From: Takakia lepidozioides
Taxonomy: Eukaryota; Streptophyta; Takakiopsida; Takakiales; Takakiaceae
DNA length: 64,000 nt
Reading direction: 5' to 3'
Assembly (NCBI GenBank): GCA_030704615.1
Contig: CM060731.1
Location: 87,646,756 to 87,710,755 of the forward strand
This document shows positions 32,226 to 41,203 of this stretch, piece by piece. The notes beneath the pieces were generated by a model. The model had not been told where the DNA came from. It was given only the letters and a program-made list of their open reading frames with translations, and did not search any database. The number at the start of each line of letters is the position of its first letter. Positions within the stretch are counted from its first letter, which is position 1. A program made the translations under genes and the position numbers.

Positions 32226-32805
32226 GGAAATTTGGCGCACCGCCCTACCTGCGCGGATGGAAATTCGGCGCCGGATTTCGATCCGCGCGCTTCCGAATTA
32301 CCTGCATGAGGGAAATTTCCACCGCCGCCCTACCTCCGCGGATGGAAATTCGGCGCCGGATTTCCATCCGCGCGCTTCCGAATTACCTGCATGAGGGAAA
32401 TTTCCACCGCCGCCCTACCTCCGCGGATGGAAATTCGGCGCCGGATTTCCATCCGCGCGCTTCCGAATTACCTGCATGAGGGAAATTTCCACCGCCGCCC
32501 TACCTCCGCGGATGGAAATTCGGCGCCGGATTTCCATCCGCGCGCTTCCGAATTACCTGCATGAGGGAAATTTCCACCGCCGCCCTACCTCCGCGGATGG
32601 AAATTCGGCGCCGGATTTCCATCCGCGCGCTTCCGAATTACCTGCATGAGGGAAATTTCCACCGCCGCCCTACCTCCGCGGATGGAAATTCGGCGCCGGA
32701 TTTCCATCCGCGCGCTTCCGAATTACCGGCATGAGGGAAATTTCCAGCGCCGCCCTTCCTCCGCGGATGGAAATTCGGCGCCGGATATCCATCCTGCTGC
32801 GCTCC
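32220..32805. repeat. 85-bp tandem array
   Basis: Seven copies; CCGCGG or its equivalent lies at 32251, 32336, 32421, 32506, 32591, 32676 and 32761, an exact 85-bp period. Copies two to five are almost identical. Each unit has GGAAATTCGGCGCCGGATTT and GAATTACCTGCATGAGGG. It adjoins the palindrome and leads to single diverged units near 32800-32880. Confidence 0.95.
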
Positions 32806-33096
32806 GAATTACCTGCAGGATGGAAATCCGGCGCCGGAATTCCATCGCGCAGCGCTCCGAATTACCTCTACGTTGGAAATTCCGGGACTGTTTACGTCGA
32901 TTTTCATCCGACATGGAGGGCTTCATCCGACATTTAATTGCGCAGTTGGGCAATAAATGTCGACGGCCGTCGGTTATTATTTGGGCTGGCGACGCATGGC
33001 TTCCTGGACACGTACCCTAAATCTCATTCTAAACTTGGCTTAACATGGTATTCCAGGCATGTACCCCAAAAAATGAGATCTTTTTGGCTGGGACTT

Positions 33097-36000
33097 ATGC
33101 CGCCTGAAGGGCGTGGCTCTCCTGAGAGAGACCTCACATCTAGACCGCGGCGGAAGTTGAAAGCTCTGTACTACGGACGACGGCCAATCTCTCGCATGGC
33201 CAAACTGAAGCTCCAGCAAGAGATTCCAGTGTCTTGCTCACAACCTGCGCCAACTGAAGCCGAGTACTCTCAGGCAAGCCACTTCTGCTTTCGGTTTGTT
33301 CGATTTATTTTTTGCTTTCGCTTTGTTTTTGCATCTTCATCCTGGCTTTGCTGTATGAGTGAACTTTAGATAGTTGAGTGAACCTTAGATTGTTTGCAAT
33401 GCGTGTGCAAATCCGGCAGCTCTGGAGAAGGCTGCTTGTGCATGTCATTCTTAGGCAATGGTTGCATTTGTTTTCATTGTTGTTGCATGGCTCTCCATAC
33501 TTCCTAAACTTGTTATGTTTTCATTTTTGCTACATGATTGTTGCTATGGTGGTTGCGCTGCTCGTTGCGATGCTGCTTTTTGCACCGATGTTGGTTTTCA
33601 CGATTTTTGTCAATGACAGAGTGACGACGAGCCCGGCACGCTGGTGGTATCATCGACAGCTCCAACTCATCGCATGTTTGAATCGCCCAACTTGGGGCGA
33701 GAGGGCAAACTTAAACCTTTTGTTGGTGGACGGGAGGACTTGCAACGAGATTACGACAGAGTAGGCATTGGGGAGGTTGGTGCAGGCGGCATGGCAGGTG
33801 AAGGGCGTGAGGACATGAGGACAGCAGATCCGGCAATGGAGGTTGTTCATGCACATGTAGTAGGGCCCGCCCACGCAAAGAAAAAGAAGAAAGCTAAGCA
33901 CATGCAATCCCCGGCGAGAGAGCAGTCACGGGTTGCGGAGGGGGGAGTGAGCAGTGCGCGCGAGGGTTTCAGTTCGCCTCAATCAAAGGTGGTCGTCCTG
34001 GAGGGCTCCCCTGCTGCTAGCCCTAGTAAGAAACAGAAAGCCCGTGAGAGGGCAAAAGAGAGGGCAAAAGAACAGACGAGACAGAATGCTAGCCAGGAGG
34101 AAAGACCAAAGGCAGCTGAAGAGGCCAGGGGTGCCCAAATGACAGATGCCAATGTAAGCGAGGGACCCACAGAGACGGTGGATCCCTACAAGACACCACA
34201 GAGAGGCAGTAGCACACCGGTTAGACCATCGCGGGCAAGAGCAGCCCCCGCAATTACCCATACGGTGGAGAGTGGAGGAGAGGAAAGAACACCTGAAAGA
34301 GCACGGATTGTGCAAGTTCGAGGTGAAGCCAGGGAGAGGGCAGTAGAGACGACAAGAGTGCTGGAGGTTGTTTCGCAGGTGGCTGACCCTGTTGAGGAGG
34401 ACGACATGGAGGTTTCTGACCAGGATGACATCCTCCCGGACATCCCCAGGCCCCAAACCCGGAGCATACAGGCTGGATTTGGCGGTCCTGGTGGGCTGCC
34501 GGAAAACCCTCTGCAGCAGACGTCATGTCTGAGGCGGATATGAAGTTGGCCGCTGCCAAGATGTTGGAGGCAACCCACAGCAACATTGGCAGGGTGCTGG
34601 GGGGCATGGTGTACCCGGCCAAGCTTCGAATTCCCTTTGCCGCTTGGTGTCATTGCAGGTGGTGAGACCTGCCCTGCCATGCGATATCGACAAGCTGAAA
34701 TTCTCTTTCCGGGATGGATATCGAATGGGGTCTGCCGCCTTTTACGTTTCCATTGAGAACGACCACGGAGCTTCCCGTGCCCACACTTCCGATGAGGTGG
34801 ACAAATGGGGTCCCCATTGGCAAACGCGAAATGAGGAGTTCGAGAGATCGATTGCTAGTGATCCTCTTTTCCAGCACATGTCCGGTAAGATGTTCTACGT
34901 GTGGGACGGCAATCATCGCCTCCTGGCATGGATGGAGCACATTGCCCAAGCCCACCCCAACGATCTCGATTGGCATTTCGCCGTCGATTGTGTTGTGCTG
35001 AAGGTTGCGGGGCCCAAAGATCGCAGTCTTCTCAAAGCTGCAATGGCCGACATCAACTCGTAAGCTACAACCCCTCTCGCTTTTGGACTTTGAATTTGGA
35101 AGTCATTTCATTGCGAATCCTCATATATGATGAAAATTCCCATTTCAGTATTGTTTGATGGAAATGTGGCACTGGAGGGTGACTGAGAATGCCTTCATTG
35201 CCACGAACTTGTCCCATATGCTCTTCCGAGTGAAGGATGTCGGGAAGCAGGGGGTGCAAGAGTTTGCCAATTCCCTCAGTGCCGACCTCCTGCGCAAGTC
35301 GGAGGCAAAGGCAGACAGAACCTGGTATAGGCTGAGCGTCGACGCCATGGTGGACTACATATTTCGGGTAAAGCTCCTCACAGTTTTGTTGAGCTAATTT
35401 GTCTCTCCTCCCCCAATAGAAGAAATTGTGTTGAGCAGGATCTCTAATCTTATGTGCGCCTTTTCGACAGACGAAAATACAGCAGGATTTGGCACATGCG
35501 CGGAGGTTCTACATGGAGTCAGAGGAGAAGAATCCAACCCTCCCGGAACTCGAATCGTATGTCAAAGCTGCGGAGGTGAGGGCCCGCATAAAGTACAAGT
35601 CGCGGATGGTAAAGTACGTGGCCATAGCTGATCCCGCCCTTGGTGCCGACTTTCTGGTGGAGGTGGGGAAGCACTACTCTCGCGCTCTGAAGCCCACGAT
35701 GACATTGGAGAAGCTCCATCGTCTAGCCACATCCTGTGTGGATGCAACAGAAAAGGTGATACATTCTTAACCAAATTGTGGTGGCAACAACTCCTTTTTG
35801 TGGTGTTTGGCGCTTACGAATATGCTGGGTGGTTGGACAGACCCGGTGGCTCCAAATCTGGAATGGTTCCCAAAGTACCAGGGACATGTGGAGCTTCCCC
35901 AAACCGGACAAACTCTCTGACCCCACATTCGACATGTGGATGAACGCATGACATGGTGGTTTCAGGTACTTCCCCACGCTTCGTTTGGGGCTTGTACTCT

Positions 36001-39000
36001 AGTAGGGGGTGGATTCATTGTATTTTTGAGGAAAGCGATCTGATGGACAATCTCCACAGGTGACGACGAATGCGCAAGAGCAGCTGGACACACAAGCACA
36101 TCAGTTCAAGATGGAGATATCTCCTGCAGCAGAGAGCCTACGTGACTATGTGACGAGGTACTTTCTGCTCTACAAAACCAACCTATTCTTTCGGGAGATA
36201 GCAGATGCTCGCCGGAGCCACGAGTTCACCGACCAGCCGAACGCGGACAAAGCAGCAATGCGCCTTCTGTACAGGTACATACGCGCTGCCTTTCTTTCAA
36301 GTCCTGGCATTGCAGGATGTTAGAGGCCTCAAGTGGTGTTAGGGAAAATGGCGCCGAATTTCCAGTCAGGGCTCCGAAAATGGCTAAGTCCCTAGACTGG
36401 CTGGCCCGGAACTGGAAATTCGGCGCCATTTTCCAGTTCCAGGCCCTATTGCCGTTCAGGGACTTACCCATTTTCGGCCCAAGTCCCTAGACTGGCTGGC
36501 CCTGAAGTGGAAATTCGGCGCCATATTCCAGTTTTAGGCCCTATTGCCGTTCAGGGAGTTAGCCATTTTCGGCCTAAGTCCCTAGTGTGGCTGGCCCGGA
36601 ACTGGAAATTCGGCGCCGTTTTCCAGTTCTAGGCCCTATTGCCGTCCAGGGAGTTAGCCATTTTCGGGCTAAGTCCCTAGACTGGCTGGCCCGGAACTGG
36701 AAATTCGGCGCCGTTTTCCAGTTCTAGGCCCTATTGCCGTCGAGGGACTTAGCCATTTTCGGGCTAAGTCCCTAGACTGGGTGGCCCTGAAGTGGAAATT
36801 CGGCGCCATATTCCAGTTGTAGGCCCTATTGCCGTTCAGAGACTTAGCCATTTTCGGACCTCATTGTGTTTTTCATGAATGCAGGTACTGTAAGTTCTCG
36901 CTTTTGGAGAAAGGTCATCTGTCTTTCGAGCCACCATTCTTCCTGGCATGGAGGAACCCTGGGGCTGACTCCATGTACACTGACGATATTGTGAAGGAGT
37001 GGCATCTGGAACATTTGCGTGATTGCCCTTGGTATGTGGACCTTCCGCCCGGCTCGCTCGACCCATCCGAGTTTCAATTGAAGCTGGATGCTGAATTCCG
37101 ACGAAACCGGGCTCCGCTGCCTCCGTTGGGTGCAAAAGAGGCAAAAGCGCTTGCGAACTCCAGGAAAGCGGCAGAGCTTGCTCAGGCAGGAATTCAGGAG
37201 AAATTGCATGAGAAGAGTAAAGGTCAAAGGAAAAGGACAAGGAAACAGGTGACTGCAGTAACACCCAAAAAGAAGAAAACCATCGGGGCATCAGAGGAGG
37301 CGCAGGAGGGGACCCAAGAGAGTGACTCCGACGCCGAATTTTGTTCAAGGTCCTGCGACTGCTGTTGCTCCTACCCAGTCACCGGTCGTCCGGGTTCCCA
37401 AGTCAGTTCGGAGTGGGACTGGCTCTGCCAAGAAGTTGGCATTTGAGGGCGAGCCTACACGGCGGTATTCGGCGGTGACGTTTACACACAGGCCAAAGCT
37501 AGAACCTCCAACCATCATCCAATGCGTCAATGAGAGCTTCCTTGACGCTCTCGCTGCCAGGGCGAAGAAGGTGGCACACAACAAGTCTCTGGCGGAGCAG
37601 AAGGGGAAAGCCAAGAAGAGGGCTGCCGGTACAGAGCCTAAAGACACCCCTGGTTTTGAAGCCATGATGGAATTCTTCACGGCTGTGAGCACGAATTGCA
37701 AGAGCACTCGGGGGGGGGGTTGAGGTGGAGAGAGCTTGCGACATGATTCTCCTCGACATTCCAGATGGGGAGCTGCTGGAGGGCCTGGATGGTGTGCCCA
37801 CCTGGAACAGGTTTACTGAGGACTACTGGAAAGCCGGGTTTGGGCTGGCGGGGATGCTTCTGGATGACGGTGGATGTGTGGTTGTCCTTGCCACGAGAGG
37901 GAAGACCACAGAGAATGCGGTGGCAAGGTGGACACCGAAAAGTGTCACCCCGGTCCTCCTCAGAAAATGGTTCTGCATCAGTACGCAGGGGTTGCGAACA
38001 GAGGGCCAAAGTGTAAGTTATCAATCTATTGCATTCACTTCATATTGTGGTGTATGTTAAGTAGACCCTGGAATTGATCCCTTCTTTGTTGGATGTGCAG
38101 ACATTGGTGTTTGAGGCATATTGCTTTGTGAAGAGAGGGTCTACGTTCAAATTCCGCAACGACGGTCGTCTTGTTGATGCCGCTGTGGACCCTGTAACCT
38201 ACGATGTCCTCTACAACTATGTGCCCCACTCTAGTATGCCGAAGGACACAAAGACAGGCAAACCGTGGCGGTACAGCCGGACCCGGAGCCCTGCTTTCAT
38301 CCAAATCCTCATGGAGACGTGCTCGGATGTCCAAGGGCGGATTCTGGACCTCACATGCGGCACGGGTAAGCCTTCACGTGCTCAGTTTGTCCCCTGGCCC
38401 CATTGCAATTGCATGCCGCAAGCTATTAACCGCCCGCTTTGTTCCTCAGGTGCTTCAATGTGGGCAGGGACGTTGTCCGACAGGCATGTGTTCGCCTTCG
38501 AGCCAGATACTGCCCTCCACAACTCGGAACTTGCAGCGGCTGAACGTCTGCCGAAAGAGGAAGAGGCATCCTCGGAGGATGAGGAAAAATCCGAGAAGGA
38601 GCAGGGGGAGGAAGTTGGGATCGAGGCCGAGGAGCCCCCGGTTTACGAGTGAGTGGTGGCATTGTAAGTTGCCTCCAGATTTTGTGAGGCACCTCCCTCC
38701 GCTCTCTTATTTCATTGAAAACCCTTTCTGGTTGTGCTGGTATTGACATTCTTCAAGTGGATTTGTTCTTATTGTAGGATGCCAAGTACTGCCGGAGGGA
38801 CGTCTACACCGGAGTTCATGGGCAGGAGGAACGTGCCTTTTTTTGCCAGGGGGGATTTCATGCCTAGTCCAGAAAGGGAGTACATCCTTCCTACTTATGC
38901 TGCCCGGCTTGCTTCGGTGTCCATTAGGAGGTGTTCCGAACGTAGTCGTGTACAGCAGATTTTAGACGAGGCAAGCCTCAAGAAAATGAAGATGAGGGAG

Positions 39001-39237
39001 GAGGCAGCAGCTATTAGAGCCCGTCGAGCTCGTAGATTTGTGTTGGATTCTGCTGAGGAAAGTGGGGGAGAAGACGCAGAAGATTCCCAGGAGGTGAGGT
39101 GGACAGTCCCCCAAGGAGAGGACGGGATTTTTGAGAGGCATAGTGGAACTGATGCATCACAGAGCTCGGAGGATGAGGGGGATGAGGGGGATGAGGAAGA
39201 AGGTGGGGCAAGTTCCTCGGAGGGTGTAGGAGAGTAG
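33097..39237 (+). CDS. ParB-like plus DNA-methyltransferase-like gene of element M
   Basis: Multi-exon gene, about 1,450 codons. Start ATG at 33097 (or 33196). Exons: 33097-33273, 33620-35059, 35149-35367, 35471-35755, 35841-35965, 36060-36274, 36885-38012, 38101-38365, 38451-38648, 38778-39237. Borders are GT-AG with matching phases, except intron 1 (GC-AG). Order of parts: basic N-terminus; Lys/Glu-rich disordered region; ParB-like domain (34620-35060); helical region; methyltransferase-like domain (37715-38520); acidic Ser/Glu/Asp-rich C-terminus. Single-base shifts occur near 34503, 34640, 35953, 37335 and 37712, the last in a 10-G run. AATAAA follows at 39301. Likely a nuclear protein acting on DNA of M or the host; catalytic activity doubtful because the DPPY-equivalent reads DIPD. 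Confidence 0.65.
34620..35060 (+). other. ParB/sulfiredoxin-like domain of the M gene
   Basis: The stretch has a typical ParB N-terminal layout: a beta segment (VVRPALPCDIDKLKFS), a long insert, then FYVWDGNHRLLAWMEHI, which matches the conserved DG(N/H)HR motif that binds nucleotide in ParB-like domains, and a final beta strand (FAVDCVVLKVAG). In bacteria and phages ParB-like domains are often fused to, or next to, N4/N6 methyltransferases. Here the same order is seen. Assignment rests on the GNHR motif and context. Confidence 0.6.
36340..36855. repeat. 95-bp tandem array in an intron of the M gene
   Basis: Five copies with GGCGCC at 36422, 36517, 36612, 36707 and 36802, an exact 95-bp period. 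Unit: GGAAATTCGGCGCC, TTTTCCAGTT, AGGCCCTATTGCCGT, then TAGCCATTTTCGG, CTAAGTCCCTAGACTGGCTG. It lies wholly in the intron between exons ending 36274 and starting 36885, so it does not disturb the protein. Confidence 0.95.
37715..38550 (+). other. N4/N6 DNA-methyltransferase-like domain (permuted order)
   Basis: Motif IV-like segment first: ACDMILLDIPDGELL (near 37735), followed by an amphipathic stretch and GGCVVVLATRG (near 37870), as after the DPPY motif of amino-methyltransferases. About 180 residues later comes motif I: GRILDLTCGTG then ASMWAG and HVFAFEPD, the S-adenosylmethionine loop and the acidic residue that holds ribose. Motif IV before motif I is the order of beta-class N4/N6 enzymes. 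An intron splits motif I exactly at the final Gly (38366-38450) with correct phase. DIPD lacks the aromatic residue expected at the fourth position. Confidence 0.6.
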
Positions 39238-39411
39238 TGCCCATTTCGGCTATGACAGTTAGAACACACTTGTATAGACGTGGCTTGCCACAAAATTTGC
39301 AATAAAATGTTGCATTTCAAGTCCACTGGTGCCACATTCCAACTTCACATGACCCTATTTCCGTGCCTCCTAACCCTATTTCCGTGGACTCACAATGGTC
39401 TGCTTATGCTT
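39238..39411 (+). terminator. 3' end and polyadenylation signal of the M gene
   Basis: After the stop at 39235-39237 the AATAAA hexamer occurs at 39301-39306, in the right place for mRNA 3'-end formation. The stretch up to the terminal repeat is otherwise featureless, with a short duplicated CCCTATTTCCGTG word (39353-39382). Confidence 0.6.
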
Positions 39412-39473
39412 TTTTTTTTTCCGCTCATGCTCATGCCGCTCATGCTCATGCCGCTCATGAAATAGCAGCCCCC
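39412..39473. repeat. Terminal inverted repeat of M, ParB/methyltransferase end
   Basis: A T-run, then CCGCTCATG and CTCATG units repeated, CTCATGAAATAGCA, and a C6 tip. Partner of 25553-25608. The inverted target copy CATCTTATGG begins at 39474. Confidence 0.85.
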
Positions 39474-40133
39474 CATCTTATGGCCTGCCACAGTGTCCAA
39501 TACTGCTTCTGTGAATGGCAAAGGGAAAGGATCTTTCTTCGTACAAGCATTCAGCTTCTTGTAGTTCACACAAACTCTTAGTTTACCATTCTTCTTGGGA
39601 ACTATCACAATGGGTGACAACCAAGTTGTATACTCTATTGGGTATATAAACTTAGCCTTAGCCAACTTCTTGATCTCTTCTCCAACCTTCTGTGCATAGT
39701 TGGGATTCATTCTGTACCTTGCCTGCTTGATTGGTACTGATCCTGGTTCCAGTTCAATCTTATGCTGACAGATTTCAGGTGGTATCCCTTTTAGATCCTC
39801 ATAGCTCCAAGCAAATACATCTCTGTATTTGATGAACAAACTCTTAGCTTCTTCAAAGAATTCTGGCTCCAATTCAGCTCCTACCTTCACCATCCTTAGT
39901 TCCTCTTCAGTTCCTACATTCACTTCCCTCACCTGCTCATCAGCTGTGATCGTCCAACCAGTCACCACTTCATCCTGTAAACTCACAGTGGCTGGTTCCT
40001 CTAGGATTTCCATTTCTCCTTCTCTTTCTTCATAGAAATGTGATGGGTAACTGCTGGTTTCCTCTTCAATTGGTGTGGCTGACACTACACCACAGCAGAT
40101 ACTTCTTAAACAACTGAGGCCTTCCAGCCGCAT
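39474..40133 (-). pseudogene. Retrotransposon D: RT first half
   Basis: The minus-strand frame has ELEPGSVPIKQARYRMNPNY, YPIEYTTWLSPIVIVPKKNG, RVCVNYKKLNACTKKD and FTEAVLDTVAGHKM. It stops exactly at the M target site (39474-39483), where M sequence begins. The missing YSFMDGFSG... half is at 25609. Upstream it carries the linker from the protease, with acidic stretches (EEREGEMEILEEPATV). Confidence 0.92.
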
Positions 40134-40181
40134 CTCTGCAACCTGCTCCCATTCTGGGTGTGCCGCAAACAGGGTAGCTTC

Positions 40182-41159
40182 CTACTCCTCATCCAGTCCT
40201 CCTCTCCAGTCATACTCTCTGACCCCTCGAGGTCTTCTCGTAGCAGGTAATCTACTAGATTTCTTTGTGGTAATTTGTATCTCGTGCATCCCATTATGCA
40301 CGGTTAGTAACTGAGAATTCCAGTCATGGAATACCCTGGCCTGTTTCAGCCACGGACGTCCCAATAATAAGGAGTAAGCCTCCATGACTTCATCCATCTT
40401 CAACACAGTTACTGTGATCATAAAGATCATCTTTTGTATCTGTATCTTAACTCCTCTTATTAATCCCAATGGCTGTACACTCCTTTGATCTGCCATTGTT
40501 ACTGTAAATGGGGCTGGTTTCATGTTACTTAGACCAAGCTTCTTTCTTAATTGGTCTGTCATGATATTTACTCCAGAGCCTCCATCTATCAGTACATCAG
40601 TTAGTTCTGTGCTTCCAATTTTCAATTGGATTACTGGCATAGAATCATCAAAGTCCATGACTGTTTCTCGCCCTTCCGACTTCACATTATAACTGGTCAC
40701 CTTGCTGTTCAGGTCTGTGTTTCCTGTCTCCTGAGCAATTCGATTGATTGCTTGATACAGCCTGTGTCTACAATAAGGTGCCACAGCCAATAGCTGTCCA
40801 ATGGTAATCTCTACTTTGGTCTGGCATATTACTTCAGCCAAAGTCCCTTCATTACTTTGCATGTTTGCATCTTCTTTCTTCCTTTCATCCTCACTCACTT
40901 CTTCTTCTCCATCAGAATCAGAGGAATCTGTCACAGGAATATCACTACTCTTCTGCATTTCCCTTATGGTATCTGCCACTTCCTTGTGCAGTTCCTTCTC
41001 ATCTCTCCAAGCCTCATCATCTTCAGGCATATCACTGCCACCTTCATTATCATCATCTTCCTCTTCTACTGGAGGTATTAGTTTGGCTTTGCTTCTTGTT
41101 ACTATCATTGTACTTACTTCTGGTACAACACATGGCCTAACCATGTGAGCTGCCACCAC
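40182..41159 (-). CDS. Retrotransposon D: aspartic protease region
   Basis: An open frame of 325 codons. Residues about 1-110 are acidic and low-complexity (EEEDDDNEGG, DSSDSDGEEEVSEDE). The retroviral-type protease spans about 175-290, with active site VLIDGGSGVNIM and flap-side QPLGLI, then LLLGRPWLKQARVFHDW. DGGS is usual for Tat/Ogre-type elements where chromoviruses have DTGA or DSGA. The frame ends TGA-type just before the RT linker frame, so a shift separates it from RT. Confidence 0.88.
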   Translation of the reverse strand: MVAAHMVRPCVVPEVSTMIVTRSKAKLIPPVEEEDDDNEGGSDMPEDDEAWRDEKELHKEVADTIREMQKSSDIPVTDSSDSDGEEEVSEDERKKEDANMQSNEGTLAEVICQTKVEITIGQLLAVAPYCRHRLYQAINRIAQETGNTDLNSKVTSYNVKSEGRETVMDFDDSMPVIQLKIGSTELTDVLIDGGSGVNIMTDQLRKKLGLSNMKPAPFTVTMADQRSVQPLGLIRGVKIQIQKMIFMITVTVLKMDEVMEAYSLLLGRPWLKQARVFHDWNSQLLTVHNGMHEIQITTKKSSRLPATRRPRGVREYDWRGGLDEE

Positions 41160-41203
41160 GGGCCCTCATTCACAGGAGCTCTCATCTCATTCTGGTGTCT
41201 AAT

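Larger units (their letters stand above)
31217..39473 (+). mobile_element. Element M (MULE-like), ParB/methyltransferase half
   Basis: Second half of M. It holds the inverted repeat, a foldback-like palindrome (31455-32225), an 85-bp tandem array (32220-32805), the ParB/methyltransferase-like gene (33097-39237) and the terminal repeat at 39412-39473. The target duplication follows at 39474. Confidence 0.7.

Noticed and set aside
32220-32805. CRISPR-like array
   Set aside because: The whole 85-bp unit is repeated with no unique spacers, in a eukaryotic transposon.
31217-33020. Many ORFs reading MEIRRRISI, GNSAPN or WKFGAEF repeats
   Set aside because: These are six-frame translations of the GGCGCCGAATTT repeats; the palindrome gives the same peptide on both strands.
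40801-41148. Ser/Leu-rich plus-strand ORFs, some looking membrane-like
   Set aside because: They are antisense of the acidic part of the D protease frame and of gag (also 41438-42078, 42642-43034).
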